From contig NZ_JAHRIB010000150.1 of the NCBI RefSeq assembly GCF_019090165.1, positions 124,001 through 188,000 of the forward strand: 64,000 nucleotides of DNA. Reading direction: 5' to 3'. Numbering within the stretch: the stretch's first letter is position 1; each line of letters begins with the position of its first letter. A program made the position numbers and the translations under genes. Origin of the DNA: Streptomyces sp. BV286 (GTDB lineage: Bacteria; Actinomycetota; Actinomycetes; Streptomycetales; Streptomycetaceae). Positions 25,501 to 32,742 of this stretch are shown piece after piece. The notes under the pieces were generated by a model, which saw only the letters and a program-made list of their open reading frames with translations, did no database searches and was not told the origin of the DNA.

Positions 25501-27220
25501 GCCCCGGACCGGAATCCACACCCGCGTCGCCACCCGGGCCGACGGCCGGAACCGACCCGGCCCCGCCCCCGATGGGCACTTCGAGGACGAACGCGCTGCC
25601 GCTCATCCCGGGGACCTCGTGCGTCTGCAGCACACCGCCGTGCGCGCGCACGATCCCGCGGACGATCGGCTCGTGCACCGGGTCTCCCCCGGTGTACGGC
25701 CCGCGCACCTCGATCCGTACGCCCTCACCGCGCTGCGCGGCCGCGACGACGACCGTGTTGTCCATGTAGCCGCCGGCCGAGACCGGCGAGTTGCCCGTGG
25801 AGTCGACGCCCGCGACGTCCGCGATGAGATGCGCGAGGGCGGTGGCGAGCCGTTGCGGGTCGACCTCGGCCTCGATGGGCGGCGCGTGCACGGCGAACTG
25901 CACCCGCCCGGGACCGATCAGCTCGACGGCCCCGTCGACCCCGGCGGAGACGACCGCGTCCAGCATCACTTTCGTACGGGTGACGCTCTCGGATCCCGAG
26001 TCGAGGCGCTGGTACGCGAGCACGTTGTCGACGAGGGTGGTGATGCGCGAGTAGCCGGCCGACAGGTGGTGCAGCACCTGGTTGGCCTCGGGCCACAGCT
26101 GCCCGGCGTCGTCCGCGGCGAGGGTGGCGAGTTCGCCGCGCAGCTGGTCGAGCGGCCCGCGCAGGGAGCGCCCCAGAACGGCGAGAAGCTGCTCGTGCCG
26201 TGCTGCCAGTGCTTCGTAGCTGTCCTTCTCGCGCTCGGCGAGGGCCGCGTACCGGTCGTCTCCGGCGGCCAGCTCCTCCTCGTGCTGCTCGCGGAGCTCG
26301 CCGAGTGCCCGCGCGTGCTCCTCCCTGAGCGAGGCCAGCTCCTCGGCGTGCGCTTCGGAGGCCTGCGCGAGTTCCTCCTGATGGCGCGCGGCCTCGGCGT
26401 CCTTCTCCTCGGCGAGCGCGTCGTAGGGCCGCCGGTCCGTGAAGGTCATCACGGCCCCGACGAGTTGGTCGCCGTCCCGCACCGGCGCGGTGGTCAGGTC
26501 GACCGGCACCTTGTCGCCGCTCTTGGACCACAGCACCTGCCCGCGCACCCGGTGCTTGCGCCCGGAGCGCAGGGTGTCGGCGAGCGGCGACTCCTCGTAC
26601 GGGAAGGGCTCGCCGTCCGCGCGGGAGTGCAGCATCAGCGGGTGCAGCTCCTGCCCGCCGAGGTCGCTGGCCCGGAAACCGAGTATCTGCGCAGCGGCGG
26701 GGTTGACGAGGACGACCCGGCCCTCGGTGTCCGTGCCCACCACGCCCTCGGCGGCGGCACGCAGGATCATCTCCGTCTGGCGCTGCGAACGCGCGAGTTC
26801 CGCCTCGGTGTCGACGGTGCCGGAGAGATCCCGTACGACGATCATCAGCAGTTCGTCGCCGGTGTATCCGTAACCGTCGTAGGCCTGCTGCCCGTTCTCC
26901 AGGTGTGCGCTCGTGACCTCGACAGGGAACTCGCTGCCGTCGGTGCGGCGGGCGATCATCCGGGTCGGCCGGGTGCGGCCGCTCTCGTCGACGGTCTCGG
27001 GGCGCCGCATCGTGCCGGGGATGAGCCGGGAGTCGAACTGCGGCAGCAGGTCGAGCAGCCCGCGTCCCACGAGAGCCGTGCCCGGGGTCTCGAAGGCCTC
27101 CAGGGCGATGGTGTTGGCGTTGACGACCGTTCCGTTGGCGTTGACCAGCACCAACGCGTCGGGTAGCGCGTCGAGTATGGCTGCGAGGCGAGCAGCGCCT
27201 CGGGATGGCCTGCTGCTCAC
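22571..27220 (-). CDS. Multidomain PAS / degenerate histidine kinase / receiver protein
   Basis: A 1549-residue protein. Two PAS domains cover about residues 10-135 and 145-265, then a Glu/Ala-rich coiled coil to 340, a dimerisation-like region (AVLGRSLRGPLDQLRGEL) and an ATPase-like region ending with FVLEVPIGG near 550. About 700 residues of Pro/Gln/Ala/Gly-rich linker follow, then two receiver-like domains (near 1310-1405 and 1425-1545, the second with LVVMDLMQV). The usual SHELRTPL phosphoacceptor motif is GRSLRGPL, so the histidine is missing, and the N-box asparagines are absent (ALAHLIADVA). It is probably a scaffold or pseudokinase. Confidence 0.8.
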   Translation of the reverse strand: MSSRPSRGAARLAAILDALPDALVLVNANGTVVNANTIALEAFETPGTALVGRGLLDLLPQFDSRLIPGTMRRPETVDESGRTRPTRMIARRTDGSEFPVEVTSAHLENGQQAYDGYGYTGDELLMIVVRDLSGTVDTEAELARSQRQTEMILRAAAEGVVGTDTEGRVVLVNPAAAQILGFRASDLGGQELHPLMLHSRADGEPFPYEESPLADTLRSGRKHRVRGQVLWSKSGDKVPVDLTTAPVRDGDQLVGAVMTFTDRRPYDALAEEKDAEAARHQEELAQASEAHAEELASLREEHARALGELREQHEEELAAGDDRYAALAEREKDSYEALAARHEQLLAVLGRSLRGPLDQLRGELATLAADDAGQLWPEANQVLHHLSAGYSRITTLVDNVLAYQRLDSGSESVTRTKVMLDAVVSAGVDGAVELIGPGRVQFAVHAPPIEAEVDPQRLATALAHLIADVAGVDSTGNSPVSAGGYMDNTVVVAAAQRGEGVRIEVRGPYTGGDPVHEPIVRGIVRAHGGVLQTHEVPGMSGSAFVLEVPIGGGAGSVPAVGPGGDAGVDSGPGPGGAPNGALALGAGSGEAGSALALPEQASSQGGGRRRARRASVDAFLESEVGPPTETAVPTGRRRRAGGDGEQPALPAQVSAVAADEGGAEENGGSGRRRGRPSPAEGNGVSEGGGVSEGAVVTAAEHAAGTAATGLGATVPPQGVPAPAGGRRARRDGDRQALPAALPAAPSPAPDASAGGGGDTGGAQPTGRRRRALAAAAERAAAQESGPRAVFALPPAEADRSPEYAAQAAQYAQAQAQAHGQAPAQSADGRHDVALHDPADDHTPPQPHPVQAPSGRRRARQGAGEGDVAAGGVPVVPGQPVPAQAAQPSPPVPGAPGTAGAPGQAVPVPGQQLPVQGAPGQLVPGPGMPGQPGPVQNDPAQQPMPGQLPPAQPVPTEGPPAQPYPGQTAPLPAQGAPGHTAPAAVPAAGQAVPPQGLPQQGLPGQALPQQESAAGQALPPQAAPGQLAPAGLAGPAAGSVPEGAAGQGAVPAPSMPTQGTAEAAQPQAQPQAQLPQAPAAVAPTGDAAAAAQPWAGAADPSGAGMPVQPEAVAAAQSWTGPAEVAAAPEPAVAPEQPRVAQPLPAEAAAPPVDPNSTQGRAISVRTLGQGVPFGRRMIDAQQPRPGRAAVPAPQAQAQAQMQAQPAAQAGAVPQPQAPTPPPHSTNGSGRRRKLGTRPEPVAEQTDTGARQHPQTGGQQSRLANTTEGTGRSYAIGAPDENADEGPEPLDGPGGAVEVANQPHPQPMDDELPPEPLDNPRRLLVWPAPDITTQQALSDRGYRPVIVHSREEVDAQIAAFPAALFVDPLTGPITRTALQSLRQAAVAAEVPVLVTAGLGQATREAAYGADPAVLLKALAPRDSEQHPPRVLLIEEHAEIALALTSTLERRGMQVARASSDADAVTLAGQMRPNLVVMDLMQVRRRRAGIVDWLRANGQLNRTPLVVYTAAVDQTELPRLAAGETVLFLAERSTSAEVQDRIVDLLARIGTN

Positions 27221-27455
27221 GAGACGCTTCCTCCCTGTTACCGCACCTTGCCGACCGCGGAAGCCATCTTGCCAACGGGTCCGCGACGTGTCACGCGAGG
27301 GAGTCTACGGGCAGAGGTTGCGCTCGCGATGCCGGATGAGAGGGAGGTCGCACGTAGAGGGGACGCAGAACGCACGCAGAAGGCGCGGAGAGCCTGTGAC
27401 CGGCCGATTCGCGGTTCCGGCCGTCGGCCGAACCCATGAGACCGCCCCGCACCGG

Positions 27456-27914
27456 CTACGCGCCCAGTTCCGGAAGGACGGGTACGAGCGCGTCCCAGCG
27501 CGCGATCTCGCACCCGTCGCCCCGCTGATACGTGGCGTCGACGGGGCGGCCGGCCCAGGTGCCCGTGACTCGCGCGGTGGCGGGACCGCCGTACTGCATC
27601 GTGCACATCCCGCCCTCCTGCGCCGGGGCGAATGGGCTCCTGCCCCACGAGGTCTTCTGGTCCAACTGTTCGCAGGCGGCCCGGGCGTCGGGGTGGCTGC
27701 CGCCCACCGGATGGCAGTCGAGCTCGAACGTCCCGTCCAGGCCGCCGCCCGCCCTGCTCACCGTCACGGTGAGGCGATCGGCGTCGTCCGCCCCGCTCAC
27801 CGGCGGCGGCATGAAGGGCAGCGACTCGGCGTACGCGGCCGGCGGCGCCGCGGACAGCGCGGCGAGGGACGCGGCGGCGGACGTGACGACGGTGAGGGCG
27901 AGGCGGCGCAGCAT
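27456..27914 (-). CDS. Subtilisin inhibitor (SSI)-family secreted protease inhibitor
   Basis: A 152-residue protein with a signal peptide (LALTVVTSAAASLAALSAAP) and a mature SSI fold. It has four cysteines in the SSI arrangement: CHPVGGSHPDARAAC, GGMCTMQYGG and GDGCEIARW. By alignment with SSI, the reactive bond would follow Met in CTMQY, predicting inhibition of subtilisin-like or chymotrypsin-like proteases. It is exported. It is a single gene facing left, far from other known partners. Confidence 0.85.
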   Translation of the reverse strand: MLRRLALTVVTSAAASLAALSAAPPAAYAESLPFMPPPVSGADDADRLTVTVSRAGGGLDGTFELDCHPVGGSHPDARAACEQLDQKTSWGRSPFAPAQEGGMCTMQYGGPATARVTGTWAGRPVDATYQRGDGCEIARWDALVPVLPELGA

Positions 27915-28139
27915 GGTGGCTCCACGGGGTGCGGGCGGACGGTGGGCGGAGAGAACGGTTTGAGAGACAGGGGAAGAGGGCCACTCCTCTTAACGCCGTC
28001 CCCCACGTGACGTTGCGCCGCAGACCGTGCTTTGCCCTCGGACCTTTCCGCCTAGTACCGTGGGGGGCGATTGGTGACAGCCCGCTCGGCTGTGTCATCA
28101 TCTGCACGCACCATTCGCGCTGGCGCGGACGGTTGTGCT

Positions 28140-28230
28140 GGAGGCGTCGCCTAGTCCGGTCTATGGCGCCGCACTGCTAATGCGGTTTGGGACGCAAATC
28201 CCATCGAGGGTTCAAATCCCTCCGCCTCCG
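28140..28230 (+). tRNA. tRNA-Ser(GCT)
   Basis: A full class II cloverleaf. Acceptor GGAGGCG pairs with CGCCTCC, the D-arm is GCCTAGTCCGGTCTATGGC, the anticodon loop CTGCTAA lies in a 5-bp stem (CCGCA/TGCGG), there is a long variable arm, and the T-arm is GAGGG TTCAAAT CCCTC. Discriminator G; no encoded CCA. Confidence 0.95.
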
Positions 28231-28239
28231 CAGCATCAC

Positions 28240-28269
28240 GAAGCCCCGGTCACCTCTGACCGGGGCTTC
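28240..28269 (+). terminator. Terminator of tRNA-Ser(GCT)
   Basis: A perfect 13-bp stem (GAAGCCCCGGTCA) with a CCTC loop, 9 bp after the tRNA. Confidence 0.85.
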
Positions 28270-28469
28270 GACTGTTCTTGATCGTTCCGAGCGCTGTTCC
28301 GGGCCTCGCCCCGGGTCGCGTCAGGGACCGCATAGAGGCCGTTTTCGCAGGTCAGGCCGGGTCTGACAAACGGATTTCGCCTCACGCCGCCAGTCATGTA
28401 ATGTTGTTCCCGCAACGCCGACCGGGCCGAAAAGCCCGGAAGGAAGAGCAAACACAACAGAACACACAA

Positions 28470-28542
28470 GCACTCGTAGCTTAACGGATAGAGCATCTGA
28501 CTACGGATCAGAAGGTTGCAGGTTCGAATCCTGCCGAGTGCA
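28470..28542 (+). tRNA. tRNA-Arg(ACG), integration target of element B
   Basis: A 73-nt cloverleaf: acceptor GCACTCG with CGAGTGC, anticodon loop with ACG (GACTACGGATC region), T-arm GCAGG TTCGAAT CCTGC and discriminator A. A promoter-like CTGACA and TAATGT pair lies at about 28363 and 28399. The gene's 3' 42 bases belong to the attachment core and are restored by the element. Confidence 0.95.
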
Positions 28543-28544
28543 CA
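28501..28544 (+). other. attL core of element B
   Basis: A 44-bp sequence identical to 50083-50126. It runs from the anticodon loop of tRNA-Arg to two bases past its 3' end. This is the usual position for tyrosine-recombinase exchange in AICEs. Confidence 0.93.
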
Positions 28545-28550
28545 CAGGTC

Positions 28551-28583
28551 AAAGGCCCCGTCGGTTCATCCGGCGGGGCCTTT
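28551..28583. terminator. Bidirectional terminator between tRNA-Arg and integrase
   Basis: A 14-bp stem (AAAGGCCCCG part perfect, one mismatch) with TTCA loop and AAA/TTT flanks, suited to stop both the tRNA and the opposing integrase transcript. Confidence 0.75.
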
Positions 28584-28603
28584 GACATCAGCGGGTGACA
28601 TCA
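28583..28603. repeat. Paired TGACATCA arm-type sites, left end
   Basis: TGACATCA occurs at 28583-28590 and 28596-28603, 13 bp apart. The same pair with the same spacing and orientation lies near the right end (49954, 49967). These are likely arm-type integrase or excisionase binding sites. Confidence 0.6.
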
Positions 28604-28622
28604 ACGCCCCCGGAATGGCCCC

Positions 28623-29894
28623 TCAGGCGGCGTTCTCGCCCTCCGGGCCGTCGTCCACACCGTCGAGCCCGAGCGCGTCGTCCATTCGCTCCGCAGCCGC
28701 GCGCAGGGTCGAGTCCATCACGTGCGCGTAGGTGTCCAGCGTCATGGTGATCGTGCTGTGGCCCAGCGTCTCCATGATGGTGCGCGCGTCAACGCCCTGC
28801 GCGAGAAGCAGGGACGCGCACGTGTGACGGAGGTCGTGCACGCGCACCCGTCGCACCTTCGCGTCCCGGCACAGGATGGTGAGCATCCGATTCAGGCTTC
28901 GCGGGTCCGTAACCCGACCGGTCACGGTGGTGAAGACGAGTCCTGTCGGCTGCCCCGGAGTCGGCTGCCACTTCGCTCCGGCCACCTTCTGCTCTCGCTC
29001 CTGCTGTGCCCGGTGCGCGGTCAGTGCCTGCACGCACCGCTTGGGCAGGGAGATCGTGCGGACGGAGCGCATGGTCTTGGGCGTCCCGAAGATCAGTTCG
29101 CGCCGGATGCGCTGCACATTCCGCCGCACCCGGAGCGTGCCGGCTGTGAGGTCGACGTCTGTCCAGGTGAGCCCCAGGGCTTCCCCGCGGCGCAACCCGG
29201 TGGACACGAGCAGCAGCCACAAGGCGTAGAGGCGATGAGGCTGAGCGGTCTTGAGCAACAGTCGGACCTCGGCTGCGTCCAGCGGACGCACCTCCTTTGG
29301 TTCGACCGTGGGCGTTTCCACGATTCGGGCGACGTTGCGTGCGATCAGTTCCTCTCGGATCGCTTGTTGGAGCGCGGACCGCAGCACTGCGTGGATGTAC
29401 TGGACCGTGCGGGCCGACGGGCGGCGCTTGCAGCAGCGGCCCACGGCACAGCACGTGCGCTTGTCCTCCGGTCGCTCCTCGTCGGCACCCCGCAGGCAGC
29501 AGAGACAGGCGGCCTTGAATTCGGCGAGGAACCGCCGGACGTCCGCTGGGGAGAGCCGGTTGAGGCGCTTCTTGCCGAGTGCGGGGCGGATGTAGAGCCT
29601 GGACAACCCCTCGTAGCTGTTCAGCGTCGCGGGCTTGAGCCGCTCCGGGGCGATCGTGGCCATCCAGTAGGTCAGGTAGTCCCCGAACGCCATCGTGGAT
29701 GAGGCAGCAGGGATGCCCTGGCGGGTCATCTCCTGCATCTCCGTGAGCTGTGAGGCGACTTCCTCACGGGTCTTGCCGTAGGCGAATTTCCTCGTCCGGG
29801 TTCCGTCGGGGCGGAAGACGTACGCGGCTGCCTGGTAGCGACCATCCTTGCGCTTGGTGATCGTTCCTTCGCCATTGGCACGGCGCTTGGCCAT
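28623..29894 (-). CDS. int: Tyrosine site-specific integrase of element B
   Basis: A 423-residue tyrosine recombinase that would integrate and excise element B at tRNA-Arg. The catalytic set is complete: R235 (STGLRRGEAL), H353/R356 (RVHDLRHTCASLL), H379 (LGHST) and nucleophile Y389 (DTYAHV). An N-terminal arm-binding part (to about 60) precedes the core-binding domain. That domain carries a Cys-rich insert (about 130-156, seven cysteines including CLCCL, CC and CC), possibly a zinc site. The start ATG 29894 overlaps the excisionase stop (TGATG), so the two are coupled. Confidence 0.95.
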   Translation of the reverse strand: MAKRRANGEGTITKRKDGRYQAAAYVFRPDGTRTRKFAYGKTREEVASQLTEMQEMTRQGIPAASSTMAFGDYLTYWMATIAPERLKPATLNSYEGLSRLYIRPALGKKRLNRLSPADVRRFLAEFKAACLCCLRGADEERPEDKRTCCAVGRCCKRRPSARTVQYIHAVLRSALQQAIREELIARNVARIVETPTVEPKEVRPLDAAEVRLLLKTAQPHRLYALWLLLVSTGLRRGEALGLTWTDVDLTAGTLRVRRNVQRIRRELIFGTPKTMRSVRTISLPKRCVQALTAHRAQQEREQKVAGAKWQPTPGQPTGLVFTTVTGRVTDPRSLNRMLTILCRDAKVRRVRVHDLRHTCASLLLAQGVDARTIMETLGHSTITMTLDTYAHVMDSTLRAAAERMDDALGLDGVDDGPEGENAA

Positions 29895-30091
29895 CAGGCG
29901 GCCTCCTCGATTTGGTTCTGCATGTACTGGCGCACTGCGTCGACCGGGACCCGGCGGGCCCGGCCGACGGTGAAGCTTTCAAGCTGCTTTGAGCGGAAAA
30001 GGTCGTAGACCTTGCTGCGACTGAGACGGAGGGCGCTCATGACTTCGGTGACTTTTAAGGCCTCAGGCGTAGTGGGCAGAGCGGGGCTCAT
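29894..30091 (-). CDS. xis: Excisionase (MerR/Xis-type helix-turn-helix)
   Basis: A 65-residue DNA-binding protein: KVTEVMSALRLSRSKVYDLF, then FTVGRARRVPVDAVRQYMQN. This is the short winged-helix excisionase family (helix_turn_helix_17). It lies immediately upstream of, and overlaps, the integrase gene and should direct the integrase towards excision. ATG 30091 has a GGAGG about 10 bases upstream. Confidence 0.88.
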   Translation of the reverse strand: MSPALPTTPEALKVTEVMSALRLSRSKVYDLFRSKQLESFTVGRARRVPVDAVRQYMQNQIEEAA

Positions 30092-30147
30092 CTCGGTGCC
30101 TCCGGCGGCATGGGCTCGGGGGGCTTCCGCCCCTCTTTCTGCCAGGT

Positions 30148-30320
30148 CCGCTACCTCCGCTACCGGAGCTACCTTGCAGGTCAGAGGGCCTGTCGGGGGT
30201 AGCGGAGTGGGTAGCGGTAGCGGATAGGCGCGATCGGGTAGCGGCCCGCGGTGGTGCGGGCCGCTACCGGGTTTCTGCTGGTCAGACCGCGTTTTCGAGT
30301 TCAGGTAGCGGGAGTAGCGG
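30148..30320. repeat. GGTAGCGG repeat array beside the replication gene (candidate origin)
   Basis: Perfect GGTAGCGG is found at 30198, 30210, 30216, 30237 and 30304, and perfect inverted CCGCTACC at 30148, 30157 and 30261. Near copies are at 30167 and 30313. The last two lie inside the 3' end of the DUF3631 gene. Positions 30237-30268 also form a 13-bp perfect hairpin. Iterons next to a replication gene are typical of origins; this use is inferred. Confidence 0.55.
30237..30268 (-). terminator. Hairpin after the replication operon
   Basis: A perfect 13-bp stem (GGTAGCGGCCCGC) with a 6-base loop, 14 bp past the DUF3631 stop codon. It has no U-run and could equally be a cruciform within the repeat array. 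Confidence 0.45.
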
Positions 30321-31430
30321 ACTTTCCGGGGGTGGGGGGCAGTACCGGGCCCAGGCGTCCCGGAGGTCTGAGGCGTAGTAGCCCTTAAGTACGCTGCCGC
30401 CGGTCTTGATGTTGCGGGAGCCGATGGGGTCTCCGTCGGCGGTGGCGTATTCGCTGAGCATCTTGGACAGGCGTCGGTTGTCGAGGGGCCTGCCGTTGAG
30501 GTCGGCCCACGGTGCGTCGTCCAGGGCGTTGAGCCTGTCGAGGATGGCGACGGTGGGCAGGCGGTCGATGCCGTTGAGGACGTTGTCCCGCAGGTCGGTC
30601 AAGAGGCGGATACCGAGGCTGCCCTTGTCGTTGGCGCGGGAGGCGTTGACCAGGGCCACGCAGGCTTCGCGGGCCCGGCGGGGCCAGTCGCCCCCGGCGG
30701 CATCCGCGACTGCGAGCAGGGGTTCCCAGACGTCTGCCGGGCGGTCGGTGATGCCCTCCGGAAGATCCGGGAAGACGCCGGCCAACTGCTTCTCCACGGA
30801 CTCCGTCCACTTGGCGAGCCGGTCGCGGATCTGGTTGCCCTCGCGGACGTGGATGCGGGAGCGGAACGGCTCCGCCTTCTCGTTCCTGGCCCGGCGGCGC
30901 ATGCGGATGATGACGGAGCGGGTGAGGATCGTGTCGGGCAGGGAGCCGAGTCCAGCGACGGCAACGGCGCAGTACGAGGGGAAGCCCTGTACCTGCTGGT
31001 TGGAGCCGTCCCCGACGCACCGGTACACGGGGCGTCCGCGTGCGTGACCTGCGTTGATGAATCCGCGGAGCTGTTCGTTGTCCCCGGCCTTGGGTCCGAA
31101 GATGGTGTCGATCTCGTCGAACAGGATCGTCGGCCGGCCACCGTCGACACCGGACACGGACCGGAACAGTGCGGCGGCGGATGCGTCAGCGGCAGCCATG
31201 GCGCGCGGCACGAGCGTCTCGACCACGTCCAGCGCGCGGGACTTGCCCGATCCCGGTTCAGGGGACAGGAAGGCCAGGCGTGGGGTGGAGTCGAAGCAGT
31301 CGAGCAGGTGCGCGTGCGCGTCCCACAGGGTCACCGCGACGTAGGCGGCCTCCAGCGGGAAGACGTTGAAGCGGCGGTGGAAGGCTTCGACCTCGTCCAG
31401 CAGTGTGGCCCCGTCGATGGTCTCGGTCAT
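30282..31430 (-). CDS. DUF3631 ATPase, replication module of element B
   Basis: A 382-residue P-loop ATPase with Walker A at 55-63 (SPEPGSGKSRALDV), Walker B near 104-115 (PTILFDEIDTIF), an arginine-rich segment (SVIIRMRRRARNEK) and a C-terminal DUF3631-like domain (NRRLSKMLSEYATADGDPIG). In AICEs such proteins act with a Prim-Pol protein in autonomous replication after excision, probably as helicase-loader or helicase. ATG 31430 overlaps the preceding stop (ATGA). The Prim-Pol gene is two genes upstream in the same operon. Confidence 0.8.
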   Translation of the reverse strand: MTETIDGATLLDEVEAFHRRFNVFPLEAAYVAVTLWDAHAHLLDCFDSTPRLAFLSPEPGSGKSRALDVVETLVPRAMAAADASAAALFRSVSGVDGGRPTILFDEIDTIFGPKAGDNEQLRGFINAGHARGRPVYRCVGDGSNQQVQGFPSYCAVAVAGLGSLPDTILTRSVIIRMRRRARNEKAEPFRSRIHVREGNQIRDRLAKWTESVEKQLAGVFPDLPEGITDRPADVWEPLLAVADAAGGDWPRRAREACVALVNASRANDKGSLGIRLLTDLRDNVLNGIDRLPTVAILDRLNALDDAPWADLNGRPLDNRRLSKMLSEYATADGDPIGSRNIKTGGSVLKGYYASDLRDAWARYCPPPPESPLLPLPELENAV

Positions 31431-31849
31431 GCGGCGGCCCTCCTTTCGGGCGGGGGCACGGGAGTTCCCGTGCAGATGGACTGGTGGGCTGCGTAGTCGG
31501 CGGTGAGCGCGGCGACGTTCTGGGCTCCGGTGGCGGTGGCGGTCTGTCCGCAGGCGCAGGCGTAGGCGCCGTTCGGGGTGTCGCCGGGCTGGTTCCACCA
31601 GCGGGCTCCGTCCCAGTGGTCCCGGTAGACCGGCGGGGCGTAGATACGGATGCCGGGCTGCTCGGGGGTGGGGTCTGGGGTGCTGTGGCGGGCCTGGTTG
31701 CTGCGGAACTTCTCAGAGCGAAGAGCAGAAGAGACGCCCTGACGGGCGGCGCCCTTGGGCGCGCCTACGCCTGTCGTGTCCACAGGCTGTGGAGCGGCCG
31801 GCGCCGGGCGGTGGCCGGTGAGGCTCTTAGTAGGTGGGGGGCTGGTCAT
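31427..31849 (-). CDS. Small putative zinc-binding protein between replication genes
   Basis: A 140-residue protein with a Pro/Thr/Gln-rich, disordered-looking first 65 residues, then VYRDHWDGARWWNQPGD and YACACGQTATATGAQ...HQSIC, a CxC/H/C pattern that could bind one zinc. It overlaps both neighbours by 4 bases (ATGA), so it belongs to the replication operon. No known family is recognised. A role as a Prim-Pol accessory is conceivable from position alone. Confidence 0.6.
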   Translation of the reverse strand: MTSPPPTKSLTGHRPAPAAPQPVDTTGVGAPKGAARQGVSSALRSEKFRSNQARHSTPDPTPEQPGIRIYAPPVYRDHWDGARWWNQPGDTPNGAYACACGQTATATGAQNVAALTADYAAHQSICTGTPVPPPERRAAA

Positions 31850-32742
31850 GCGGCCCTCCCACCAGGGGTGTTGTGGGCAATCGACCAGTCCAGACCACGT
31901 GTGATCACGTCGTCGTAGTAGCGCTGGGACTGTGTCGCGTTGCCCGCTGCCGCCCTACTAAGAGCCTCCTCAACCTCCCCACGGGTGAGGTCGCCGGACG
32001 CGACCAGCCGACCCAGAGCGCGCGCGGCCCGCAGCACCACCGTGTTGCGGGTGCCGTCCGCGGCGTGTGCGACGTTGTCCGCCTCTCCCCGCAGCGCCGC
32101 CGCGGCGTACCCGCTCGCACGGGTCGTCACCGCGACTGTGCTGCCCTGGACGGGTCGGGGGCGGGGCTTGAGCGCCTCGTGCAGCCACTCCGGCAGAACA
32201 GCCGGAGGGCGGTCGTCCAGGACGTCGTAGGTGCCGTCCGGTGTGGTGCTGCCGGCGGCGACGACGTATCCGCCCCACCCGCGGGTGTCGATCTTCTTTG
32301 CGAGGCGCCCGGCAGTCGAGTGCAGCCGGATTCCGGGGGGTTGGGTGAAGTACAGATGCTCTCCACCGCGTGCGGTCCGCACCCGGTAGGTCGCCGGGAT
32401 GTCCTGTTCGGCGCGCTCGCAGAGCGCTTGCAGGGAAGTGGCGCCGTCAGGCGTTCCTTTCGGTTCTTCGGTCTTGAGCGTGTCCAGGTCGACTACCAGC
32501 AGCCCGGAGGGTCCGGTGGCGATACCGACGTTGTAGGGCTGTTGCGTCCAAGCGGCAGTGAGCAGGTCCGCGTCCGTCGTGGCGCGCTGCTCCGGAGTGA
32601 GGTGCCCCTCGGCGCAACGACCGGTACCGGGGCAGTACTTCTCGGCATGCCCTGCGGGCCGCTTGTCGTTGGCGCGGAGAGGGATGACGTGCCAGGCACG
32701 CAGGGCGGCATCCAGCGCGGCGTTCAGCAGGGGCCCGCTCAT
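31846..32742 (-). CDS. Prim-Pol (bifunctional primase/polymerase) protein of element B
   Basis: A 298-residue protein. The N-terminal Prim-Pol domain has WHVIPLRANDKRPAGHAEKY, a Cys/His segment (CPGTGRCAEGH), the metal-binding GLLVVDLDTLK and the GGEHLYFTQP histidine motif. A C-terminal helical region follows (TRNTVVLRAARALGRLVASG). ATG 32742 overlaps the methylase stop (ATGA). With the DUF3631 ATPase it forms the Prim-Pol type of AICE replication module. The paralogue at 11464 has the same motifs but is a single gene. Confidence 0.85.
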   Translation of the reverse strand: MSGPLLNAALDAALRAWHVIPLRANDKRPAGHAEKYCPGTGRCAEGHLTPEQRATTDADLLTAAWTQQPYNVGIATGPSGLLVVDLDTLKTEEPKGTPDGATSLQALCERAEQDIPATYRVRTARGGEHLYFTQPPGIRLHSTAGRLAKKIDTRGWGGYVVAAGSTTPDGTYDVLDDRPPAVLPEWLHEALKPRPRPVQGSTVAVTTRASGYAAAALRGEADNVAHAADGTRNTVVLRAARALGRLVASGDLTRGEVEEALSRAAAGNATQSQRYYDDVITRGLDWSIAHNTPGGRAA

